NCBI RefSeq assembly: GCF_001941625.1
Contig: NZ_CP016076.1
Location: 6,680,001-6,744,000, forward strand
DNA from: Actinoalloteichus fjordicus
GTDB lineage: Bacteria; Actinomycetota; Actinomycetes; Mycobacteriales; Pseudonocardiaceae
Direction: 5' to 3'
DNA: 64,000 nt
Part shown: one piece after another, positions 1 to 8,060 of the stretch
Layout of the letters: each line of letters opens with the position of its first letter
How positions within the stretch are numbered: position 1 is the stretch's first letter
The notes under the pieces: model-generated
Told to the model about the DNA's origin: nothing
Seen by the model: the letters and a program-made list of their open reading frames with translations, nothing else
The model's database searches: none
Position numbers and translations under genes: made by a program

Positions 1-2437
1 AGACCGAGAGTTCCGAGTCGGCCAGCCGAGCGAGCAGCTCCACCGCATCCGCGTTCCCGGTGATCAGCAACTCGGTGCGGACACCGGCCGCCACCAACAG
101 TTCCTCGTCGGTCTCGGCGAGTACGGCCTCGGGAACCGGGTCGTAGAGCCCCGCGAGTTCACCAGCGCTCGGCAGCCGCCACTGCCTGGGCGGACGTCCG
201 GCAAGCGACGCGTAGCGGGCCAGCCACCAAGCGGTGTAGCCGGGTGCACGCACCGCCCGCCAGGTGGCGGGCTCCGCGCGCAGCAGCCGCAGCGCGGCGG
301 GCCAGGCATGGGCGGCGACGAGGTCGAGATCGCGCACCGCGATCAGTTCGGCAGGCGGCTCCGCATCGCCGTCGACGTCGGCCCACCAGAGTTCCTCGTC
401 GGCCAGGTCGTGATCGGGTCCGTCGGGTGACTCGACCGTCAGCACGCTGAAACCGCTGATCACGCCGACGCGACGCAGCACGTCCACCGGGATGCGGTCG
501 GCGACCGACGCGGCGAGCACGCCCAGCCCGGCGTCCTCGTCGAGCACCGAGGCCAGCGGGGCGTCGGGCAGCATCAACTCGTCGGCGGCCCGCAGCTCAC
601 CGGTCGTCGCGGGCAGGGGCAGCGATGCGAGCCAGGGCCTCGGGCCGTCCCCCGCCCTCGCGACCAGCCCAAGCACCAGGTCGACGAGCGCGGTGACCTC
701 GCCGCCCGCCTCGGCCTCGTCGAGTCCGATGAGCACGGCCTGTCGCACCGGATCGGAGTCCAGCAGATCCACCGGGCCCGCTCGCACGGCGCCGAGCGTC
801 TCCAGCAGGGGATGCACCGCGTCGGGGTGCGCGATCCGGAGGCCCGTCACGTCGACCACCGTCGTCTCGGTGAGCGCGGCCAGCTCCGGGTCGGGCAGCA
901 GCACGTCTCGAGGCCCGGTGACCGTGCGACCGTCCACCAGCGGCACAGGCAGCGCGCCCAACTCGTCGCGGCGGGTCGCGGGCCCCTCGGCGATCGGGAC
1001 CAGCGCGGTGTAGAGCCGCCGCCACCACCGGGGTTCGCGTCGCAGGCCGGACAGCTCCGCGACGACCTCGGCAGGCCCGAGTCGGCGCACGCCCAGCGCA
1101 GACAGCACCGCCGTGTGCCGAGCCTCGCCGAGGCCTGCGGACAACAGTCCGGGGATCACCTCGGCGAGCAGTTCGATCAGCTCGGGCGTGCCGTCCTCGA
1201 TCACCACGGCTCGGCGGGCGGTCACCTCGGCGCCGGTCGCGGCGGGCAGCCAGGCCGCCTCGCGCAGGGCGGGCAGCAGTCGATCTCGCAGCACCTCGTC
1301 CAGCTCGGAACGGGGGAAGCCCGGTGCGGGCACCACGGCGATCCGACGATCGGGCGCCAGCGCGGCGGGCAGCTCGGCATAGGTCTGTGCGGCGCGGTCC
1401 AGGACCGCGTCGAGCGCGGTGCCCGGCCGGACCCGCCTGCGGTCGGCTTCGAGCGGGACCGTGGCCAGCAGGCGTGCGGGCAGCGAGAGCAGGTCGTCGG
1501 TGGGGGTCGGCGCGTGCAGTCGATCGGCGGCCTGGGGTTCCGGCGTCCCGTCGGCATCCACCGGCAGTGCCCAGCAGACCGACCAGCGACGACGTCGCCG
1601 GGCCTCCGCCCCGGACTCGCCGAGCTCGTCCTCGGTCAACACTCCGTCGGAGCGTCTGCACAGCCAGTGCCGAGGCCCGGCGGGCCCGTGCACCGTCACG
1701 CGTCCGTCAGCGTGATCCTCGCGCCGCCACGACCGGTCCTCGATCTCGATCCTGACCAGTCCCGGCAGAGCCAACAGCAGGTCGGCGGCCTGCTCGGCAC
1801 AGGCCGAGAGCACGGCCGCGCCGTCGACCTCGGCGCGCAGGGGAAGGCGCACCTCGGTCTCGAAACCCGCGGGCGGCGGCTCCGCCGACTCGACCGGCCA
1901 GACCAGGCGCAGCACCGGGACGGTGTGGTCCCGCTCGGCGGACTCGGCTGCCAGTGCGGGTTCGCCCGCGACGATCGCGCCGGTCCGGGCGGCGGAGAAG
2001 ACCACCGATCCGGTGGACGAGATCACGGCGGGCTCTTCGCTGACCGCGAGCACGGCGGCGAAGCCGACACCGAAGCGCCCGACGCTCGTCTCGCCGCGCT
2101 TCGCGGAGGCCCGCAACGCGCTCAGCGCAGCCACCCCGTCTGCGGTGAGCGGCGTGCCGGTGTTGGCGGCCCGCAGCTCGGTGACTCCGTCGGCGCTGAT
2201 CAGGGCGAGACGCAGCGTCCCGCCGATGCCCGCCTCGACCGCAGCGTCCGCCGCATTCTGCGCGAGCTCGACCAGCAGCCGATCCCGATAGCCGCCGAAG
2301 CGCAGGTCGTCCTCGCTGTTGGCGTCCTCCCGAAACCGGGTCGGCGAGCTGCGCCAGGCGAGCAGGACGGACTCGCGCAGTCGCGCCGTGTCGAAGGGAT
2401 CGACCACCGGCTCCTGCGCCGGAGCTGCCTCCGTCAC
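1..2437 (-). CDS. Sacsin N-terminal ATP-binding-like domain protein (GHKL ATPase), C-terminus cut by window edge
   Basis: About 812 residues are visible with no stop before the window edge. The N-terminus carries a Hsp90/GHKL-type Bergerat fold: ELAQNAADA (N-box, about residue 40) and GRFGVGFAAVL (G-box, about residue 90), as in sacsin-like ATPases. The rest is a long alpha/beta region of unknown role. The start is a GTG that overlaps the TGA of the upstream DUF3027 gene by 4 bases (GTGA), so the two are probably translationally coupled. The substrate is unknown; Hsp90-like chaperone activity is only suggested by the fold. The family call is firm, the function is not. Confidence 0.85.
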   Translation of the reverse strand, partial: MTEAAPAQEPVVDPFDTARLRESVLLAWRSSPTRFREDANSEDDLRFGGYRDRLLVELAQNAADAAVEAGIGGTLRLALISADGVTELRAANTGTPLTADGVAALSALRASAKRGETSVGRFGVGFAAVLAVSEEPAVISSTGSVVFSAARTGAIVAGEPALAAESAERDHTVPVLRLVWPVESAEPPPAGFETEVRLPLRAEVDGAAVLSACAEQAADLLLALPGLVRIEIEDRSWRREDHADGRVTVHGPAGPRHWLCRRSDGVLTEDELGESGAEARRRRRWSVCWALPVDADGTPEPQAADRLHAPTPTDDLLSLPARLLATVPLEADRRRVRPGTALDAVLDRAAQTYAELPAALAPDRRIAVVPAPGFPRSELDEVLRDRLLPALREAAWLPAATGAEVTARRAVVIEDGTPELIELLAEVIPGLLSAGLGEARHTAVLSALGVRRLGPAEVVAELSGLRREPRWWRRLYTALVPIAEGPATRRDELGALPVPLVDGRTVTGPRDVLLPDPELAALTETTVVDVTGLRIAHPDAVHPLLETLGAVRAGPVDLLDSDPVRQAVLIGLDEAEAGGEVTALVDLVLGLVARAGDGPRPWLASLPLPATTGELRAADELMLPDAPLASVLDEDAGLGVLAASVADRIPVDVLRRVGVISGFSVLTVESPDGPDHDLADEELWWADVDGDAEPPAELIAVRDLDLVAAHAWPAALRLLRAEPATWRAVRAPGYTAWWLARYASLAGRPPRQWRLPSAGELAGLYDPVPEAVLAETDEELLVAAGVRTELLITGNADAVELLARLADSELSV

Positions 2438-3813
2438 GTGGTCGCGCCACCGTCGTCGGTGGACTGCGGATCGCTCGTCGCCTGCCCCGCACCCTGTTCG
2501 ACCGCGCCCGCCTTCTCGGCCTTCCCGGCCTTACGGGACTTCCGGGGCTTCGCTGTCTTCTCGGTCTTCGCTGCCTTGTCCTGCTCTGCCTCGTCGACCT
2601 TCCCGGTCTCCTCGGCCGGTTCGGCAGCCGAGGACCGGCCACGACGGGACCGGACTCGTCGGGGCCGTGCCGCGTCCCGCTGGGTGGGGGCGGCCGCTTC
2701 GCCCGTCTCGCCCGCCTGCGGCGCGGTGGCGGCCGCATCGGCGGAGGCGGTCGAGTCGGAGGCGGTGACGCCTGCCGCAGCCGAGTCGGCGGGACCGGAG
2801 TCCTGGACCTGGGGCCGAGCCTCGGCCTCGTCGACACGCGCGCTGTGCGACGGCTCGGTGACGACCGTGGACGCCTCGGCCCCTGTGTGCGCATCGACCT
2901 CGGTCGATGCGACGTCCGCCGCGACGGCATCGGCCGACTCGTCGGCGGCGCCGCCCTCGACGGCGGCCTGCGTGGCGTCGGAGTCACCGGAGTCAAGAGT
3001 CCGGACCGCACCCACCGGGATGAGCTCGACGCCCGCGTCGTCGAAGACGACCTCGGCGACCGGGACCGGCGAGGCGTTGTCCACCTCGGCGTCGGAATGC
3101 GCACCACAGCCGTACTCCGCGTGGACGATGCGGCCGTCGGCGGGTGCCATCTCGTTTCCGCACGCGCCGAAGGCCGCCCGCAGCGAACCGGCGAGTGGAA
3201 GGTAGAAACCGCAGGTCCCGCAGTGTGCGGGCGCGCTGCGGGCCATCTGTGCCTCTGGACCGAAGTCACTCTGGAACCAGCGTCGCGCCGTCTCCACCCT
3301 GCCATGTCGACCGAGGAGCCTGCGCCTGCCGAGGCCCAGCTCGCTGGCCACCTCCTCGACCGCGGGATCGTCGCTGGCCAGGTAGCCCGGTACCAGCCTC
3401 GGGTCGTCGGGAGCCGAGGGCAGCAGATCGCCGACTCCCAGGTCACCGGCCCGGACCCGCTGGTCCCATGGCAGCCACTCCGGCGCCACGAGTGCGTCCG
3501 GCCCCGGCAGCAGCACCACCTCGCTGACCGTCACCGGGGTGCCGGGGCCCGCGAAGGCGACCGTGACCGCCCACCGCCAGCCGACGTATCCGGCGTTGGT
3601 GGCGACGAACTGGTGGGTGGCAGAGGAGTCGTCCTCCGCCTGGATGCCGACGTGCTCGCCGACCCTCTCCTCACCTGCCTCCGACTGGGCCGCTGCCCTG
3701 GCCTGCTCGACTGCCTCGGCCAGAGCGGGGGCGGGCAGACGGGCAGACGTCGCATCCACGCCGACCTGACCGGAGGGGGGTTCCGGCACGAACCTCGGGG
3801 TGCTGGGAGACAT
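2434..3813 (-). CDS. DUF3027 domain protein
   Basis: 459 residues. The start is an ATG preceded by GGAGGGG; a longer in-frame extension upstream lacks a comparable ribosome site and overlaps the divergent gene. The N-terminal two thirds matches the actinobacterial DUF3027 family (VGWRWAVTVAF, WLPWDQRVRAGDLGVGDLLP). It includes a Cys cluster starting CGTCGFYLP (C198 and C201) and continuing with ACGNEM and YGCGAHSD, which could bind zinc. The C-terminal about 200 residues are low-complexity Ala/Glu/Asp/Thr, ending in a Lys/Arg/Ala-rich tail that resembles histone-like DNA-binding tails. The gene overlaps the sacsin-like ATPase by 4 bases. Function is unknown; nucleic-acid binding by the basic tail is inference. 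Confidence 0.88.
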   Translation of the reverse strand: MSPSTPRFVPEPPSGQVGVDATSARLPAPALAEAVEQARAAAQSEAGEERVGEHVGIQAEDDSSATHQFVATNAGYVGWRWAVTVAFAGPGTPVTVSEVVLLPGPDALVAPEWLPWDQRVRAGDLGVGDLLPSAPDDPRLVPGYLASDDPAVEEVASELGLGRRRLLGRHGRVETARRWFQSDFGPEAQMARSAPAHCGTCGFYLPLAGSLRAAFGACGNEMAPADGRIVHAEYGCGAHSDAEVDNASPVPVAEVVFDDAGVELIPVGAVRTLDSGDSDATQAAVEGGAADESADAVAADVASTEVDAHTGAEASTVVTEPSHSARVDEAEARPQVQDSGPADSAAAGVTASDSTASADAAATAPQAGETGEAAAPTQRDAARPRRVRSRRGRSSAAEPAEETGKVDEAEQDKAAKTEKTAKPRKSRKAGKAEKAGAVEQGAGQATSDPQSTDDGGATT

Positions 3814-3873
3814 CACCCCTCCGATTGTGCCGGACGTCTTCTGCTCGGCTTCGTCCCGTGCCACGCTGTCGGA

Positions 3874-4728
3874 GTGGGCCTGCATAGATCCGCCTTGTCG
3901 AAGACCGTCGTGATGATGCTCTGCGGCCTGCTGGTCGGCGGCTGCGGTGCGTTTCCGGAGGCACCAGCACAGGATGATCGACAGTCCGAGAGCGATCATG
4001 CCGATCAGGACGCTGCGCACTCGGGCAGGGTGCCACAGCGCTACGACGTCGAGGTCCTCGAAACCCGTCCGCACGATCGCACGGCCTTCACCCAGGGCTT
4101 CGAGATCGCGGACGACATCCTCTACGAGGGCACCGGACTGGTCGGGCAGTCGTCGCTGCGTGCGACCGACCCGATCACCGGCGAGGTGTTGAACCAGGAG
4201 GATCTGCCCAGCCCGCTCTTCGGCGAGGGAATCACCGTCGTCGACGATCGGATCTGGCAGTTGACCTGGCAGAACAACATCGCATTGTTACGTGATCGCG
4301 ACACGCTGGCCGAGATCGATCGATTCGAGTACCCCGGCGAGGGTTGGGGTCTCTGCCACGACGGCACCAGACTGGTGATGAGCGACGGCACCGATCAGCT
4401 CCAGTTCCGTGACCCGGAGAGCTTCGAGCTGCTCGGCTCGGTTCGGGTGCTCCAGGAGGGCGAGCCGCGCCATCAGCTCAACGAGCTGGAATGCGTCGGC
4501 GGCGAGGTGTGGTCCAACGTCTGGTTCAGCGACGACATCCTCCGGATCGACCCGGAGTCCGGCGAGGTGACCGGCGTGGTCGACGCCACCGGTCTTCTTC
4601 CCTCCGACCAGCAGCCGGGTGCCGACGTGCTCAACGGCATCGCCGCGATCCCGGACACCGACGAGTTCCTGTTGACGGGCAAACGCTGGCCGAGCACCTT
4701 CCGGGTCCGATTCGTTCCCGCAGAGTGA
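3874..4728 (+). CDS. Glutaminyl-peptide cyclotransferase, lipoprotein
   Basis: 284 residues from this GTG. It resembles the beta-propeller glutaminyl cyclase family (Glu_cyclase_2), which converts N-terminal Gln to pyroglutamate: HDRTAFTQGFE near the start, GLCHDGTRLVMSDGTD, and LNELECVGGEVWSNVW. The N-terminus has a short hydrophobic stretch ending in LVGGC, a lipobox, so the enzyme is probably anchored outside the membrane. The start is uncertain: a TTG at 3895 is also possible, and neither has a good ribosome site. It is divergent from the DUF3027 gene with only about 60 bases between them, so the two promoters share that space. Confidence 0.85.
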   Translation: MGLHRSALSKTVVMMLCGLLVGGCGAFPEAPAQDDRQSESDHADQDAAHSGRVPQRYDVEVLETRPHDRTAFTQGFEIADDILYEGTGLVGQSSLRATDPITGEVLNQEDLPSPLFGEGITVVDDRIWQLTWQNNIALLRDRDTLAEIDRFEYPGEGWGLCHDGTRLVMSDGTDQLQFRDPESFELLGSVRVLQEGEPRHQLNELECVGGEVWSNVWFSDDILRIDPESGEVTGVVDATGLLPSDQQPGADVLNGIAAIPDTDEFLLTGKRWPSTFRVRFVPAE

Positions 4729-4863
4729 TCGCGCCTGCGGCACGCGAGGGACGCGATGATCGACCGCAGGCGGCACGGTCGCGGACGATGATCAGGCGAC
4801 CGCGACCGATTCACTGCCGGAACCGGGTCCGCGAACCCGGTCGCGTACGGCAGGATTGAGCCC

Positions 4864-7206
4864 GTGCTGCGTTCCGATCCGCCAGAAGAGCCCGACCATC
4901 GTCGCGGCCGTGCCAGGCGGAAGGGCATGCTGCGTCCGAGTAGACGGACCGAGATCGAGCACCACGACGGGCCGAGTCGAGACGACGCGGCCGAGACCCG
5001 CTCGGCACGCGAGACGCCGACCCGCAGGCAGCCGCCGGTCCGGAGTCGCGATCGATACGAGCCGTCGCCCAGAAGGCGACGGCCTGCGCGTTACGCCGAC
5101 GAGTACGACCACGACGACCTGTCCTACCGAGAGGACTACGACCGGCGCGATGCACGGTCGGCACCCGATCGCGATGATCGACGCCGGGACGATCGCTACG
5201 AGGACGACCGCAGACGTGATCGGGACGAGGACGGCAGGTCCTACCGGGAGCACGATCGCCGGGATCGGCGTGACGACCGGCCCCGGTCCGACGAGCGGTA
5301 TGACGACCGGTACGCGGACGACTACGACGATCGGTACGACGACCGGCCTCGGCGCAGGACGGACGAGCCTCGAGGCCGGTCGCCTCGGGGCTCGGACCGG
5401 GCGGACGAGCGCCCCGCGTACGCCGACCGGCCGGACGACCGCGAGTGGGATGACGACCACCGAGACCATCACGGGGACGGGGACCGCGACCGCCGTCGCG
5501 CGCCCCGCCGGACCCGGCCGGATCACGACCGGCACCCGGACCGCCGCGACGCCGGTCGCGACGACTACCGCGACGACCATCGGGACGACTACCGATCCGA
5601 CGAGGACGACGAACCCCGCCGGGCCGCTTCCGGCACCCGGCGACTGCGCAGCCGGGACGAACCGGCCGACGAGGCCGAGCGCCCCGGCAGGCCTGTCGTG
5701 CCCGTCCACCGGACCGACGTCCCGCCCGATGACGCCCCCGACGATGCGGCAGAGCACGCGGAGCATCTCCGAGGCCCGAAGAAGCTGACCGTCACCCGCG
5801 TGGCGATGTATCGGAGCAGGCAGCTCACCGGCCAGGCCTTCCAGGCGTTCCGGCGGGCCGCGCACGCCGACGGCGCGGACAAGTCCGGGCTGAACCGGCT
5901 CACCTACGCCGTGATGATGAACTACGCGGTGGACGCCGCCATCGCGGTCGCACTGGCCAACACCCTGTTCTTCTCCGCGGCCACCGGCGAGAGTCGGGGC
6001 CGGGTCGCGCTCTACCTGCTGATCACCGTCGCGCCCTTCGCCCTGATCGCCCCGGTGATCGGGCCCGCGCTCGACCGGCTGCAACGCGGCAGGCGCATCG
6101 CCCTGGCGATGTCGTTCGCCACCCGCGTCACGCTGCTGGCGATGATGGCGGTCAACTTCGACAGCTGGCTGCTGTATCCGGCCGCCCTGGGCAGCATGGT
6201 GATGTCGAAGTCGTTCGGCGTCCTCAAGGGCGCGGTCACCCCGCGAGTGCTGCCCTCCGAGATCACGCTCGTCGAGACGAACGCCCGACTCAACATCTTC
6301 GGGCTGGCCGCAGGCGGGGTGTTCGGGGCGTTGGCCAGCGGCCTGGCGGCGGTGTTCGACTCCTCCGGCGCGCTGTGGTTCGCCGTGCTCCTCGCGGGGG
6401 CGGGCACCGTCCTGTGTCTGCGCATCCCGGCGTGGGTGGAGGTCACCGAGGGCGAGGTCCCCGCCTCGCTGAGCGCCGGCCCGCGTAAGGCACGCCGACA
6501 ACCCATGGGGCCGAGCGTGATCGTCGGTCTCTGGGGCAGCGGCACCGCGCGCACCCTGACCGGCTTCCTCACCTTCTTCGCGGCCTTCGTCGTGAAGGCG
6601 GAGACCGAGGAGTCCGCAGGCGTCCAGGTGATGCTGCTCGGATTGATCGTCGGCGCGGCCGGGCTCGGCAACTTCGTCGGCAACGGCGTCGGTGCCCGGC
6701 TGCGGATGGGCAGGCCGCACCAGGTCATCGTCGTCTCCGTGAGCGCGGCGCTGGCGACGACGGTGTTCGCGGCGATCGTGCCGGGCATCCTGACGGCGGC
6801 GCTGGTGGCCCTGGTCGGCTCGACCGCCAGCGCGCTGGCCAAGATCTCACTCGACTCCGTGGTCCAGCGGGAGACGTCGGAGGAGTCGCGGGCTTCTGCC
6901 TTCGGTCGCTCCGAGACAATCCTGCAACTCGCGTGGGTCTTCGGCGGCGTGCTCGGACTGCTGCTGCCGCCCTCGTACTGGATCGGTTTCACGGTGCTGT
7001 CGGTCCTGCTGGTGCTCGGCTTGGTGCAGACGGTGCTGGCAGGCAACGGCAGGTCGCTGCTGCCTTCTCGAGGATTCCGGCCCACGCAGCCCCCGCAGGG
7101 TCGGCGGGAGTCTCCCGGACGCCCGCAGCTCGGCCGGGGCCGGTCGGACGCCGCGACGCCGGGCTCCCCGTCGGCGGCGACCATCGAGGCACCGCCGGAC
7201 CGCTGA
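4864..7206 (+). CDS. MFS transporter with long Arg/Asp-rich N-terminal region
   Basis: 780 residues. Residues 1 to about 300 are an extremely polar, low-complexity tract dominated by Asp, Arg and Tyr (repeats like DDRYEDDRRRDRDED). From about residue 304 (GPKKLTVTRVAMYRSRQLTGQAF) a membrane region of 10-12 helices follows, with an MFS-type loop (GPALDRLQRGRR) after the second or third helix. MFS proteins next to DUF3027 and DUF2771 genes are common in actinomycetes. The substrate is unknown. GTG start; no strong ribosome site is visible. The charged N-terminus is probably cytoplasmic and disordered. Confidence 0.85.
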   Translation: MLRSDPPEEPDHRRGRARRKGMLRPSRRTEIEHHDGPSRDDAAETRSARETPTRRQPPVRSRDRYEPSPRRRRPARYADEYDHDDLSYREDYDRRDARSAPDRDDRRRDDRYEDDRRRDRDEDGRSYREHDRRDRRDDRPRSDERYDDRYADDYDDRYDDRPRRRTDEPRGRSPRGSDRADERPAYADRPDDREWDDDHRDHHGDGDRDRRRAPRRTRPDHDRHPDRRDAGRDDYRDDHRDDYRSDEDDEPRRAASGTRRLRSRDEPADEAERPGRPVVPVHRTDVPPDDAPDDAAEHAEHLRGPKKLTVTRVAMYRSRQLTGQAFQAFRRAAHADGADKSGLNRLTYAVMMNYAVDAAIAVALANTLFFSAATGESRGRVALYLLITVAPFALIAPVIGPALDRLQRGRRIALAMSFATRVTLLAMMAVNFDSWLLYPAALGSMVMSKSFGVLKGAVTPRVLPSEITLVETNARLNIFGLAAGGVFGALASGLAAVFDSSGALWFAVLLAGAGTVLCLRIPAWVEVTEGEVPASLSAGPRKARRQPMGPSVIVGLWGSGTARTLTGFLTFFAAFVVKAETEESAGVQVMLLGLIVGAAGLGNFVGNGVGARLRMGRPHQVIVVSVSAALATTVFAAIVPGILTAALVALVGSTASALAKISLDSVVQRETSEESRASAFGRSETILQLAWVFGGVLGLLLPPSYWIGFTVLSVLLVLGLVQTVLAGNGRSLLPSRGFRPTQPPQGRRESPGRPQLGRGRSDAATPGSPSAATIEAPPDR

Positions 7207-7375
7207 ACCGCGAAGGGCGTCCCCGGTGACGAGCGCGGTGAAGGCCTCCCGCCCGACTCGCGGACACTCGGCAGCGTCGTACCTGCCAGGTGAACCCGGC
7301 GGCTGACCTGCACCGCCACGGCGGCGAGCGACCACCCGGCCCGCCGCTGATCGACGGCGAACTAGGCTCCCTGTC

Positions 7376-7873
7376 GTGTCCCACGCCCCGCCGGTGAACA
7401 GGTCCCGGCTCGCCAGACTTGCCGTGACCATGCTGGCCGGCCTCGCGGTGGCGGGCTGCGCTGTCCCGGCGACGCCCAAGGTGACCTTCTACTCGAACCG
7501 GGAGACCGTCCACGTCGAGCCCGCACAGCTCTGTGACGCCCAGCTGACCGAGTGCTCGGTGAACGAGGGCGCGGTGGGCGTGCTGCGGGTCCCGCCCGGT
7601 GCGCCGCTCCAGATCTCGGTGCCCCATCACATCGGGGATACGCCGTGGCAGGTCGTGTTCCGCTACCGCGTCGACGGCGAGGTGGTCGACGGTCGCAGCG
7701 AGGTCTTCGCGCCCGACGAGCGGCTGGCCTACACCCTGCGGCTGCCCGAGGAGGACGCCCAGCTGGAAGCCCTGGAGGTGCAGCAGTTCGGCGCGGTCCT
7801 CGTCGAGGACCCCGAGAGCGGTGTCGGCTTCATCACCAGCGGCATCTGGGTGCTCTCGGTCGACGACCGCTGA
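7376..7873 (+). CDS. DUF2771 family lipoprotein
   Basis: 165 residues with a GTG start. The signal peptide (RLARLAVTMLAGLAVAGC) ends in a lipobox, so the protein should be lipidated and exported. The mature part, starting VPATPKVTFYSNRETVHVEPAQLC, fits the actinobacterial DUF2771 family, a small beta-rich domain of unknown role. It contains a second Cys pair (AQLCDAQLTEC) that could form a disulfide. The gene follows the MFS gene by about 170 bases on the same strand, the order found in related genomes, and is followed by a strong hairpin terminator. Confidence 0.85.
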   Translation: MSHAPPVNRSRLARLAVTMLAGLAVAGCAVPATPKVTFYSNRETVHVEPAQLCDAQLTECSVNEGAVGVLRVPPGAPLQISVPHHIGDTPWQVVFRYRVDGEVVDGRSEVFAPDERLAYTLRLPEEDAQLEALEVQQFGAVLVEDPESGVGFITSGIWVLSVDDR

Positions 7874-7930
7874 CCGGCCTGCCGTGGGCCTCGGCGGCTC
7901 GCCACACAGCCGGAGTCGCACAGTCGTGAC

Positions 7931-7963
7931 GAGAGACGGCGGCGAGGCATGCCGCCGTCTCTC
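7931..7963. terminator. Perfect 13-bp hairpin terminator
   Basis: GAGAGACGGCGGC (7931-7943) pairs with GCCGCCGTCTCTC (7951-7963) around a 7-base loop. It lies between the convergent DUF2771 and beta-helix genes, so it may end transcription from both sides. No clear T-tract, as is usual in actinomycetes. Confidence 0.75.
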
Positions 7964-8060
7964 GGGCTGCCGACCGGTCGCTGGTCGCCGAACCCTGCTC
8001 GCCAGGCTGGGGAACCCGGCCATCGCGCAGACCGACGCCCCCTGCCGCGACTGGAGCGGC

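Noticed and set aside
812-3205. Long open frame on the + strand
   Set aside because: Antisense to the sacsin-like ATPase and DUF3027 genes; Arg/Gly/Gln-rich composition typical of shadow frames in GC-rich DNA.
4792-7319. Long minus-strand frames opposite the MFS gene
   Set aside because: No ribosome site, no family motifs, and they mirror a gene with clear membrane helices.
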